Shown: piece after piece, positions 35,400 through 45,662 of the stretch | Layout: each line of letters opens with the position of its first letter | Numbering within the stretch: the stretch's first letter is position 1 | Origin: Gnetum montanum | Lineage: Eukaryota; Streptophyta; Gnetopsida; Gnetales; Gnetaceae | Assembly: GCA_015680685.1 (NCBI GenBank) | Contig: MNCI01004064.1 | Span: forward strand, 9,736-73,735 | Direction of reading: 5' to 3' | Length of the DNA: 64,000 bases | Translations under genes and position numbers: made by a program | The notes under the pieces: generated by a model | Told to the model about the DNA's origin: nothing | Databases searched by the model: none | Seen by the model: the letters and a program-made list of their open reading frames with translations, nothing else

Positions 35400-36020
35400 T
35401 ATTGGTCAAAATCTACTTAAAGTAATGGTCTTCTTTATCTAATCCTTAATAACTTCTTCCATAGGAGTTGTTATAACAACAATCGTTACATTCCATATCT
35501 AACTAAGGGTATCAACCACCATATTTTATATTTCTAGAATGTACTTAATCTTAAAATCATATTAAGAAAGTAATTCTACCCACCTATGTTGTCTTGTGTT
35601 CAAGATGGATTATCTTTATAGATATTCTAGAATCTTATGATTATTTTTTCATATAAATCTCTTTTAACAAGGGTAATGTTTTCAAACTTTTAAATCATGT
35701 ATAATTGCTAATAATTCCAAATCATGGGTTGAATAATTTACATTAACTCATAATTTATAAGACTTAAAATATATCACTTTTTCTTCTTGTAAAAGAATCA
35801 CACAAATACTTACCCCATAGGAATTTTTGAATACATCGAATGATAATTTTTCATCGAGAATTCTCATGATAGGCACCATTGTTAATAGCATCTTTAATCT
35901 TAGAAAATCTTTCTTACATTTTTCATCAAACTAAAACAAACATTTTTTTAAGATGTTACTAAAAGGACTTAACAAAGTAGAATAATCTTTAATAAAATAT
36001 TGATAAAGACCTATTAGATC
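35400..36020 (-). pseudogene. F: RNase H domain
   Basis: On the minus strand the string LNTRQHRWVELLS (near 35610-35570) is the hallmark of the gypsy RNase H and is followed by the D..S-type end near 35510. Upstream blocks such as GVYLCDSFTRRK are degraded. The region ends at D's LTR. Confidence 0.6.
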
Positions 36021-36800
36021 CAAAAAATTATGAATTGCTATGGCATCCTTAAGTTCTACTCATTCTTAGACTAGTTAATTTTAGATGGATCCACTTGTAG
36101 TCCTTGCTTAGATACAATTTGATCTAAACACAATACTTCTTTTTTTAAAGAACTAAAATTTAGTTTTTTCCTTTAACTAGTGCTACTTTAGATTTTCCAT
36201 AGCAATTTTCAAATGTTCCACATGTTCCTCCCCTGACTTTGAATAAAAAACTATATCATCCAAAAATACTTTAACAAATTTATCAAGGCTTTTTTAGATA
36301 ATATTGTTCATCAATGCCATAAATGTTTTAGGTTTTTTGGTCACTCTGAATGGCATCACTATGAATTTGTACAACCCATACCTAGTTCTATATGTCATTT
36401 CTCAATATCATTTTCTTTAATTCATATCTAATGATAATCTAATTTTAAATCAACCTTGGAAAAGTAACATGTTCTAGTAAGTTGATCAAACATATTTTTA
36501 ATCCTAGGGCAAGGATAAATGTTCTTCCTCACTATTTTTTTAACACCCTATAATCGATACATAACCTTAAGATACCATCCTTCGTTTTGATGAATAAGAC
36601 TGGTGCTTCTCAAGTTTAGACACTAGAATGATTCTTTTATTTAGTAACTGATCTAGTTGTACCTTTAAAATCCTTAGTTCTAAAGTAGAAAACCTATAAT
36701 GGTCCTTTAAAAATTGGTTTTATGCCCAGAGAAATGTCGATAGCATGTTCAATAATTCTTTTTGGTGATAACTACCTAATTTCACCAAATACTGAATTTC
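36021..36800 (-). pseudogene. F: reverse transcriptase
   Basis: The minus strand reads TRYGLYKFIVMPFRVTKKPK then TFMALMNNI (about 36400-36300), and DKFVKVFLDDIVFYSKSGEE HVEHL (about 36280-36210). The catalytic FLDD is intact. The F.xLMN wording is typical of chromoviruses rather than Athila or Tat. Stops break the flanks. Confidence 0.65.
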
Positions 36801-36927
36801 TATATTCCTTAAGTTCCTTTGGAATCGCAAAATTGAAAAGTTTTTGGGGTTGATTTACTTTTAAAATGAACATAGTAGCATATTTCTTGACTAGTCTTTT
36901 GGCTTGCCAAATGGTTATAGTATGAAT

Positions 36928-37311
36928 TTACTTTGTTGTTCCTAACCCCCTTAGAACCTTGACTTTGTCAATAGTTGGTACTTTCAAAACATGGGTTATA
37001 AAATAGATGATAACATTAAAATTTTGTAGGAAATATATTTTTAAGATTGCATTCATGTCTTCTAGTTCAAGTTTAAAAAATTCACCAACAAAAGGAATTT
37101 GATGAATAACAAAGTTAATTTTACCATACCTCATATTCTTACTCATGGTCATTTCATCTATGAATTTTACTTTAAAAACTTTATTGTAAGGTAGGGTTAA
37201 ATTTAATATCTTCACTAGAGTTGATGAAATAAAATTATTATTTGATCTACTATCAATGAAAGATTTAACTTTTTGATCCTTAATTAACCCTTCAAAAAAT
37301 GAGTAAGCCAC
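36928..37311 (-). pseudogene. F: protease
   Basis: A 127-codon open frame. VKSFIDSRSNNNFISSTLV is the retropepsin active site, with DSG changed to DSR. Further on LEDMNAILKIYFLQNFNVII corresponds to the D.ILG.D(W/F)L stretch of gypsy proteases. The initial MAYSFFEG is probably within a longer polyprotein, not a true start. Confidence 0.65.
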
Positions 37312-37339
37312 ATTAAAATTTTCTCAAACTTGACTTAGT

Positions 37340-37800
37340 TGATGCTAAAATTTTGTTTACCATTGCCATCATAGTTAATTCACCTCCATCTTGATGACTT
37401 ACATACCTAGAGAGATTACATAACTTCTTGTAATAATCTTCTATAGATCATTGATCTAGTCTCAATGAGTTGAATTGCATCTTATGCTCTTTAAGGAAGG
37501 AATCTAGTACAAATTCTTATTAAAAATCACAACAAAAGGTAAGTTAGTTTGTAATTAATTCTTAAGATCTCAACCCATTTCACCTTATTGTAGTAAGTCC
37601 CCTTAAGTACAAAGAGACCACCTCTAAAAATTCATGACTTAATAAATTTAAAATGCTAAAATGGTTCTTCATAGTTGAAACACTAGAAAGAAAATTCATG
37701 TTGCTACTTATAACCAAAATTATTTGTAATTTGATGACAAATAATGGTAGACACAATTGCCTTATTTTCCCCAAAATCTGGCATTGTAACCTTCATCTTT
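37340..37800 (-). pseudogene. F: gag C-terminal half
   Basis: Minus-strand peptides include KWVEILR, then IQLIETRSMIYRRLLQEVM in broken frames and ELTMMAMVNKILASTKS close to the protease. The pattern (a KW..F.. block, then Q..EFN.L followed by a YY.. motif) is that of retrotransposon gag. No CCHC knuckle was found. Confidence 0.4.
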
Positions 37801-38919
37801 GGGATTTTAGATTGTATTTTTAATGTAAAATGTGAGATTTGCAACTCATACATTGTAAATCTCACATATCCTACCTTATGAAAGCTAAAAAATTACTTCA
37901 TAAGCTATGAATGCCTCATCCTCTAGGTGGAGAAAACTATAGATTTCATATACCTAGGCTTAGAAGGGTTGAAAATACCTTTAGGATACCAAATTTGGTA
38001 TTTCATAGCCTATATGCTAGCCATGATAGTTTTTTACACTAGGAAGTCTACAAGAACAACATAGAATTTGGGCCTTGAGTTTTTATGCTAGGAATCCCTA
38101 CCCCATATGCTAGGCAACATATGGAGGCAATGTAGAAAAGCATAAAATTATCTACATTTGCTAAATACACTTCCAAGAAATGAGCTGCACATGCTAGAAA
38201 TTTGTAGCAATTTGTTAGTAATAATGGTAGAAATTTACAACAACAAATCAAGCACATAATCATCTATTTAAACCAGAGTTGACCTCATTGTAAGGACTTC
38301 TAGAAATTTGCACTCAAGCTAAACTTCAATACTTTCATAGTAGTGTAGATCTACCAAGAGTCCACAACTGTTCTTCCATCCATAGTGTAGATCCCAATGA
38401 CAGAGAAACCAATGACAAGCTTAGGGAGTAGAATACTCGTGACCATCAAGAGTAGAGCTAACTACAAAACACACCCTATTGACTAAATTAGGTTCAAAGC
38501 ATTCTCCCTTTGGATTTTTTTTTTTTTTTTTTACTTTTAAAGCTTTAAAATTTGTATCCTCTGAACTTTGTTTTTGTAGTTTCATTTGTTCATACAAACT
38601 TATTCATGTTTCTTTGTGCTTAGATTTGCATTTACAACTTTATTATATTCACATTGATAATAGATCATAAGTCCCTGGGTGATTGGTAAGACTGTCTAGG
38701 ATGCTTGATATCCTTTTCTCAAGGCATGTGGATCCAATGCCAAACTATCTTGTCCTAAAATGTTTGGCCTTCTAGCATAAAAGTTTTTGGTCATTACAAT
38801 TTCTAGTGCTAGAAGGAGGGCCTCCATTAAAATTCTTTGCCCAATCCTACTTTGCCTTTTTCTAGACATTAATTTTAGCCATTGTTTACCTATGTTTTAA
38901 AAACTTCAAATTTCTCTTT
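37801..38919. other. Noncoding stretch with an 11-bp inverted repeat
   Basis: No gene is seen. ATGTGAGATTT (37830-37840) and AAATCTCACAT (37857-37867) form a perfect stem with a 16-base loop. A run of 18 T lies at about 38515-38532. The region is AT-rich and could be F leader or LTR, but nothing proves it. Confidence 0.35.
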
Positions 38920-39460
38920 GGGTTTCCTCCCAAAGCTAGTGTAGCCTTGATACTCTATGACTATGTCTTGGCTTTTCCCCAAAATCAACGCAACCCTACA
39001 ACCTACTTTGGCCTCTTATTTAACATTAAAAAATAGTTTTGGGTTTTCCCTGAAACCTAGTGTATAGCCTATAGATAGTTTACAAATTTGAAGTTTTGGA
39101 GTTATTGTTGGGCTTTCCTAAAGCCTGGGGTATAGGCTACAAAACCTTTGGACAATATATTATTTTTCTACTAAGTGTTGGACTCCTCAAAGCCTAACAT
39201 ATAGCCTATAATAGGTTTGGATCATATGTTATTCTTGTGACAAGTGCTGGATTGTTCAAAGCCAAGCATAAAAACTACAAAAACTTACATTCCTAATTTT
39301 TCAAAATTTTCCTTTGGGCTTCTCTTAAACCCAATGTATAACCTAATATCCTTTCTAACTTGTAATTCTTTCAAAAATTTTCTGTTGGGCTTCACCCAAA
39401 GCCCAACGTGTTTTTTCACTTCAAGTTGTGGTTGGATGGTTACCCAAACCTAGCATATGA
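38920..39460. repeat. Minisatellite, ~70-bp period, about eight units
   Basis: Units start near 38920, 38970, 39042, 39108, 39178, 39247, 39317, 39388 and 39430, most spaced 66-71 bp. Each carries a dyad of the form GGGCTT-TCC-AAAGCCC followed by TA-rich GTATAGCCTA. The units are divergent. Unit boundaries are by eye. Confidence 0.7.
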
Positions 39461-39899
39461 GTGGCAATTTGCCTTGGACATTTTTACATTGAATTTTTCC
39501 AGCAACAATTTGCCACATGGCCACTATTCCCTACATTGCAAAGTGTATAAAAATTAATTAATTAATTTTTACCAGTGCAGTGTACAACACTATCATTTCC
39601 ATCTACACTACTCTTATAATTGTAGTTTTTTATCATATTTTATAAGCTATCTTTTATACACTAGGAAATCTCAAGTGGTTAAAATTCCTAAGGGTGTAAT
39701 TCTTTACCAAGGATTTTCCATCCTGTTAAAATTCCTTTTAATCATTGAACTCTTATATCTCTTTAACCTTCTCTTATAGACTAATAAACTAGATAGAAGG
39801 GGTGATATTCTTATCCTTCTAGTCTTTACTCCACTACTTGTCCCAAATTCAAAAACCTTTTTCTATTATTTTTCTAATGAATGACCAATCTTATAATCA
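39461..39899. other. AT-rich spacer before element G gag
   Basis: No gene is seen; a palindromic TTAATTAATTAATT run is at 39556-39569. Confidence 0.4.
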
Positions 39900-41560
39900 A
39901 GAATTTATTTAGAACCTTTGAAATCTTCCAAAGTATCAATCTATTCAATCATTATTGAAAATAGTATCTAATTCTTTCAAGCTCTCCTAGCAACAAAAAG
40001 AACTATTGATGTGCTAGGACTATTCCAACTCCTTTTGCAACCATTTGTACAAAGCCCACAATCCACTGAAATGCCCCAAGGCTTGGATCAACTTTATAGA
40101 TGATCCAGGACCTTACTAAAGAGCTACACAAGCTTAAAGCCTGTACCACTCAGATTATCTTTCTAGATCCTTACTTTCTAGATGGATCAACTTTCTTGAG
40201 CCCATAGTTGAAAGTCATCTTTTGGTCATTTTCAAGGGGACTATAAACAACTTTATCAAGTTCAAATTCTATTACTTAGATCCACAATCCCATAGCCAAG
40301 CTTTCTCTTAGACAAAAAGCATAGAGGATGTTGCCAAAGCTAGTGGTAATCCAACCTACATTGCATATAAGAATCAACACATGAGAAAGGACAATGATAG
40401 TGGGAAGAAAAACCATGTAGCAATGACCAATATGGCCAAAGAAGTAAAAACTACATAGGGATCAAAGACAAATCAACCGAAGGTCCCCATCATAATCACT
40501 AAACCTTCAACATCAGGGGCCTCTACCTCTAGTCAATCTAGGCCTAACTTTGAGAAAAATAATTTACCCAAATACATATAGTTGCCCTAAAACTGTCTAA
40601 GCTCCTTGATCAATTGTTCAAATGTGGTCCTATCCAATATAAGAAAATAACCAAGAATGCCCATAGGAGGCATGATTATCCATGTGAGATTGCTAAGGAT
40701 TCCACTATAGCAATTAAGGATGATTCACCAATGCCAAAATACTTCAAACTAAATTGATTTTGCCACCATCATCAATTCCTTGGTCATGACACCAAGTTCT
40801 ACTTGACCTTAAAGGATGACTTACAAAAGATGATAGACAATGAAGAGTTAGTGTTATACTCTTCTAACTTGGTTAGGCTTCCAAACCAACACGTGCAAGT
40901 ATACAAAGATCCATTGAATGCAAATAACAACCCTTATATGATAGCAACATTCAACATTAGTAATGGTCCAAGACCTACTAGGGAGCCATTTATGATTTAG
41001 GTACCTCCTCCCAATGAAAAGGATCCTTCAACTTTGTCAAGTTCAAGAACTCCTTTTTTTGTAAGAATATCATCACCTATACCTTCTGAAGAATCATTTT
41101 TCGTTAGAGTTCTCCCTCCCATTACCACTAGGCCTACAACCCATGTTGACTAACATCCTCTTGTTGTGGCCAATGCAACAATCTCTTCATAGCCCAATAA
41201 TAAGAAGTCATCAACCAAGCAATGTAAGAAGCCTATCCCTAAGCCTAAGGCCAAAGATAACAAGCAAATGAAGCCATGGAAAGAAGTGGATCTACCAAAA
41301 CCCACACCTATTTCAGCCATCCCCATGAGCTCCAATGTTTAAACCACTTTAACTACTTAGTCTAGGAAGGATCGTAAACCACAAGAGAAAGGAATGAAGG
41401 TCAAACTAGAAATGCTAAAGCATGAAGTTTAAATCCTAGGTAGAATAGAGGAAGTCAAGGGTAATAAGCATGTACAAGTAACAAACAATGACAAGGACTT
41501 CCTCAATGTCATAGAAGAGGTGAAGCTCTCTTTAAAGAAGAAAAACCTCCTTAAGCTTGT
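39900..41560 (+). pseudogene. Element G: Tat-like gag, C-terminal part
   Basis: From about 40590 the frame shows ITKNAHRRHDYPCEIAKDS, CHHHQFLGHDTKFYLTLKDD and LQKMIDNEELVLYSS. This is the 'FHHQ.GHDTE.C..LKD..Q..I..GE' block that ends gag in Tat elements. It continues through VQVYKDPLNANNNPYMIATF and a Pro/Ser-rich linker to about 41560. The part before 40500 is only loosely gag-like. Stops are frequent. Confidence 0.55.
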
Positions 41561-42413
41561 ATGACCTAGTAATGATATCCTCTGCTCATTGTGAAGCCTT
41601 AGTAAGGATGTTGACTTCAGTCCTCATTAGTAAGGACATTCTTGCAAAGGAAGAATCCATTCACATAGTAATGGTGTCATCTTTGCCTAGGGGAGAAACG
41701 AAGTCAACTACTCTAGTGTTTCACAATAGAGAGATAAAGACCAACCCATAGTATGGTGAGATAACAAGGGCTCCTCTCTTTATAACCATAATATTTGGAC
41801 AATATAAAATATATAGGGTACATGTTGACAATGGAACAAAAACCAACATTATACCCTTTACCATTGTTGAGCATCTAGGCCTGGTAGAACATATGCAAAG
41901 CACTCTGACTTCTACTCTCAAATCCTTCAATGGATCATGGGTAGTAGTGAAGGGATCTATCTCTTTTGACTTCATAGCAAGGGAACAATTTCCCATGTCT
42001 ACCAATTTCTTGGTGGTGGAAGAGACACCAAGATTCAATTTGATCCTAGGAAGGCATTATTTAGCTCAATAACAAGTAGTTTCCTTCCCCATCCACTAAG
42101 AAATTCACTTGCCTAATGAGGGAGATGAAATAATCATACATGGTAATAGTGTGATCCCTTTATCAATCACTAAGGTTAACTTCGAATAAGGGTCTAATGT
42201 GGAGTTTCAAGAAGAGACTCCTACTATCAAGAGCGAAGTCAAGAGGCCCAAAGGAGTGAACCAAGCTAACACTAGAGGTAGCCAAGCCACAAATGAAATG
42301 TGGGAAGAGCTCCCATTCAATGTTGTTAGTAAGGGAAATGTGCTATACATGATTGTGCAATGGTGACCATATACATTTTCTAATCTTTTCAAGATTAGGA
42401 AATAGTTGCACAA
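41561..42413 (+). pseudogene. Element G: protease region
   Basis: VHVDNGTKTNIIPFTIVEHL (about 41820-41880) corresponds to the D(S/T)G active site, with the Asp followed by NG. FNLILGRHYLAQ (about 42030-42070) corresponds to the ILGR.WL motif. Around it are ITRAPLFITIIFGQYKIYR and FEEL-type tails typical of Tat proteases. The frame ends near 42363. No RT follows before E4 or after it. Confidence 0.6.
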
Positions 42414-42830
42414 CTAAATACATCTTCTACTCGCTTATCCCTATGTTAACACTATGTAGGTTTTTTTAAAAAAAAAAATTTGTAGCCTAGTTTTAGCCTT
42501 TTGTGTTACCTTATTTCACTGTGCTTCACCTAATCTTGGCCTTATTGTAACCACTTAGCCTTTCTTTTACACATTTACATGAGATTTACAATTTATGCTC
42601 ATTAATCATTTTCCTTTTATGCTTTCCTTTAAAAAAACCATAAAAATACCATGAAAACTTAAAATATAAAAAATCTATAAAAATTTTAAATCAGAAAACC
42701 CATTAAAAAATTAATCATGGCCTTCCAAGGCCTTAAACTAGTAATGTCATCATAGCCTTTTTCCTACCATATAATAGTTGGTTACAGTATTTTATGCTTT
42801 TATTACTTGATAACTTTATGTTTATATTTT
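42414..42830. other. Noncoding DNA left of E4
   Basis: AT-rich, no gene seen. It ends with the target duplication atttt (42826-42830). Confidence 0.5.
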
Positions 42831-42855
42831 TGATGAGACGCGGTTTACACTAGGC

Positions 42856-42900
42856 CGCGATATCGCGTCTTCTCCTGCGATATCGCGTACGCGATATCGC
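42856..42900 (+). promoter_or_regulatory. GCGATATCGC palindrome array in U3
   Basis: A 12-bp palindrome at 42856-42867 is followed by a perfect 24-bp palindrome at 42877-42900, made of two GCGATATCGC arms around GTAC. It lies 16 bp before the TATA box. The same array, with two more arms, is at 49412-49488 in the 3' LTR. Decayed forms are in the LTRs of A, B and E2. It could bind a dimeric regulator or fold as a hairpin in RNA or DNA; its function is unknown. Confidence 0.8.
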
Positions 42901-42916
42901 GTCCCGCCGTCATTTC

Positions 42917-42924
42917 TATAAATA
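42917..42924 (+). promoter_or_regulatory. TATA box of the E4 5' LTR
   Basis: TATAAATA followed by AGAGGCGGCACTCCC. The sequence and its distance from the palindrome are conserved at 49505-49512, 31238-31245 and 2929-2936. Confidence 0.8.
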
Positions 42925-43870
42925 AGAGGCGGCACTCCCCTTATTTCCCAATCCTGGCTAGTGTAGCGAAGCTCTGGCAGATTGATCACTCCAGAGTTAG
43001 AATTTTTCCCCATGTGCCCGCAGTAGGAGTCCTAGAGTGAACGGCTCTTTATTCGAGCAGCTTGTAACCTGAACCCAAGTTGTGTACGGCAATAAAGACG
43101 AACTTGTTTGGATAAACCTTGCAGCACGTGGTTTCATTTATTGCTTTATTTCCTGCTTTCCTAGTGCGTTCAAGTACGACTTGATTACGAGCGTCTACGG
43201 ACGTGTACGGCTAGTCAAGGAATCGGCTGCTTGACGCAATGCATGAGTACGACTCAATTACGAGCATTGGATGCTTGGTAACCCAGTAGCGTATTCCAGG
43301 ATTCTGCGCTTGGTAACTCCCGGGTCTGATGTGTACGGCTAGTTGAGGAATCGGCTGCTCATTGCTAGGCTAGATCGTGTGATAAGTACGACTTAGTTAC
43401 GAGCACCCACGGGTGTGTACGGCTGGCTAAGGAATCGGCTGCTTATCACACGTAGGCTAAATAGGTGCCTCAGTACGACCACTTCGAGCACTTGCGTTAC
43501 GTGTGGCGATCCCAGTAACGATTAGCGTTTGGTAAGCTGCAGTTGCATAGTTCAGGGTGTGTCCGGTAAGTGGGAACGGATGCTGACGCTAGTTAATTTA
43601 GACTTAGACCTTAGTTAGAGTTAGCTTAGTTTCTCAACCCTTTCTCCTGGTAGCATAGAAGATAAGCCGAAAATACCAAAAAAATCACATACCTCAGACT
43701 TGCTTAACCATACACCGTGACACATACAAGCAAGCCTGGGAAGACAACGAACGATTAACCCCAAGTGTTTCTTGTGGCGTTAAGGCATTTAGTCTGCGGA
43801 GTTCGACCGGATCGCGCGTGCACGCTCGTATTCGTATGGTTGAGTGTAGGGGTACCTCGCCACTCATCAT

Positions 43871-43888
43871 TGGCGCCGTTGCCGGGGA
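43871..43888 (+). other. E4 primer-binding site (tRNA-Asp)
   Basis: TGGCGCCGTTGCCGGGGA, one base after the LTR, is complementary to the 18-nt 3' end of plant tRNA-Asp. This primer is characteristic of the Athila lineage. Confidence 0.92.
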
Positions 43889-44015
43889 CTAAGTGTTTTT
43901 TCGCCAATTTAACATAAGGGATATCACTCACATCGTTGTGAGCTTAAAACGAACCTTAGGGTTAATCAGTTAATTCAGAACATAAATAACGGTGAAAATT
44001 AGCACACCATTAGAA

Positions 44016-45662
44016 ATGGCTTCTTCTCATGCAATCAACTCACCTAAGGACAATACAGGAGAAAGTCAGGATCATACGCATAACCGAAATCAACCATGTC
44101 CTCAACAATCTAAAGTCACATATACTCATCCCGATGAGTATGTGCCAGATTTTACCTTTGTTTTCCATCAAGATGAGCAACTGCGGTGGAGAGACATGCA
44201 AGGTAACATCGTGTTACCCCCAGATCGATCCGCTCCCAACATGCTTTCCCGTGCTTTGGTACAGTATGGCATGCATGAGCTGCTTGCTGAATACGTTTTG
44301 GATGATTATGACACAAGGGATTATCATCCCACAAATGCCCAACGTATTCGGGATGCAAGGCAGGAGAGCCAACATTCACTATTGAAGGGCAAGGTTCCCC
44401 ACGTCATTAGTGAAATAGGAGAAGAGGAACCCCTCACGATGGGTTTCTTAGAAAATGATGTTCCTCCTCCTCACTCTAGTGAAGAGGTTAGGCATCAGGG
44501 CCTTAGATCAACGATACATATTCCAGGCTCTGATCCCCGTGAGCACCAGCTGTTCACGGCAGGAACAATCACTCGCACTAATGACGGACTCGTTGATCGT
44601 CACAACGATCGGGGCCGAAGCAGCCGAAGAGAAGGCAAGAAACATCACCATGGTGATGGATCCCCTTCTTCTTCCCCTTCATCACATCATTCACCCTCTC
44701 CTTCCACATCTGGGCGCAGCCACCATGAGCATAACGCGGAAAGTAAAGGTAGAAGAGATGAAATGCCTCGACAAGAAGGTCGAGAGGAGTTAGGACAAGG
44801 ACAAGGACGTAGGGAGAATAGGGAACCACAACGTAGACATCACAGACGTCATGAAAGAGATGATCATGACGAACCCCTATTCGCAACCCGAAGTATGCTT
44901 GACATTAGAGAGGCAGTTAGGATTCCCACAAGGCATTTGAAAGACAGTAGGATCAAGCGTTTGGATATAAATAATATCCCACGTTTTGAAGGGGGATACA
45001 ACGCTGATCCTCAACATCATTTACAGGCATTCCACGATGCCTGTGCCTTGCAGAACATAGACAATGAGTGGCAGAAACTCAAGTTGTTCCCAAGGACACT
45101 CACTAAAGAAGCAGAAAGCTGGTACCGGTCCTTAGAACCGGAAACCATCAGGAGGTGGAGTACGATGCTCGAATTATTCAACAACAAACACGAAACGTAC
45201 TCCAGAGTGTCTAACCTGCGTAACCAGATCCAAGGCTGGAAACAAGAAGCTTATGAATCCTTGGATGCGGCCATGGCCCGTTACTACACATTGATACATC
45301 GTTGCCCGGGCCATGGATACGCTAGACGGGATCAACTTCGCCACCTTGTGGATGGGCTACGGAATGAAACGAGAAGAACTCTTGGGACTTACGCCCAAGG
45401 GAGACTCTCTCAACTAAGAGCCCATGAAGTTGAAGTATTGTTGGAACAAGTAGCGCAAGAAGAGGGTGAGCTACGGAAAAGAGAAAGTGCGGAGGAATAT
45501 AACCGTGATCCCTCCCTTAGTAAGAAGGGAGTGAAATTCTGTGACGAGGAGGATGAGTCACCACTCGAAGAGTTGGTGAACAGGAAAACTGTGCCGATCC
45601 AAAAGTTAACAACGGAGGTATCGGCTAAGGTAGACCAAATGTGGGATTCCTTAGACTCATGA
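44016..45662 (+). CDS. E4 gag (upstream ORF)
   Basis: Gag forms the virus-like particle and packages the RNA. I place the start at ATG 44016 (MASSHAINSPKDN), which matches the E2 start; the frame is open upstream to 43992, but without an ATG there. It is 548 codons to a TGA at 45660. N-terminal motifs are EYVPDFTFVFHQDEQLRWRD and YVLDDYDTRDYHP. Next is a Ser/His- and Arg/Glu-rich low-complexity stretch (44630-44880). Then comes the Retrotrans_gag core RFEGGYNADPQHHLQAFHDA ... AESWYRSLEPETIRRW and a Glu-rich helix EVLLEQVAQEEGELRKRE. The reading frame continues in phase after the TGA, so this stop splits one gag-pro ORF. In E2 the same codon is AAA. Confidence 0.85.
   Translation: MASSHAINSPKDNTGESQDHTHNRNQPCPQQSKVTYTHPDEYVPDFTFVFHQDEQLRWRDMQGNIVLPPDRSAPNMLSRALVQYGMHELLAEYVLDDYDTRDYHPTNAQRIRDARQESQHSLLKGKVPHVISEIGEEEPLTMGFLENDVPPPHSSEEVRHQGLRSTIHIPGSDPREHQLFTAGTITRTNDGLVDRHNDRGRSSRREGKKHHHGDGSPSSSPSSHHSPSPSTSGRSHHEHNAESKGRRDEMPRQEGREELGQGQGRRENREPQRRHHRRHERDDHDEPLFATRSMLDIREAVRIPTRHLKDSRIKRLDINNIPRFEGGYNADPQHHLQAFHDACALQNIDNEWQKLKLFPRTLTKEAESWYRSLEPETIRRWSTMLELFNNKHETYSRVSNLRNQIQGWKQEAYESLDAAMARYYTLIHRCPGHGYARRDQLRHLVDGLRNETRRTLGTYAQGRLSQLRAHEVEVLLEQVAQEEGELRKRESAEEYNRDPSLSKKGVKFCDEEDESPLEELVNRKTVPIQKLTTEVSAKVDQMWDSLDS

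Larger units (their letters stand above)
35367..37800 (-). mobile_element. Element F: chromovirus-like gypsy element, partial
   Basis: A minus-strand gag-protease-RT-RNase H order is readable from 37800 down to 35400. Integrase and the 3' LTR are absent because D lies at its downstream end; they may be left of the window. No LTR was recognised upstream either. Confidence 0.6.
42831..43869 (+). repeat. E4 5' LTR
   Basis: 1039 bp, TGATGAG...CTCATCA. It lacks a 31-bp stretch of the palindrome array that the 3' LTR has (after GGCCGCGATATC). TATAAATA is at 42917-42924. R/U5 contains several near-repeats of TACGACTTGATTACGAGC and GAATCGGCTGCT. Confidence 0.95.

Noticed and set aside
44029-44793. 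Open frames overlapping E4 gag in other frames
   Set aside because: Shadows of the gag frame; they have no similarity to the other copies beyond the DNA itself.
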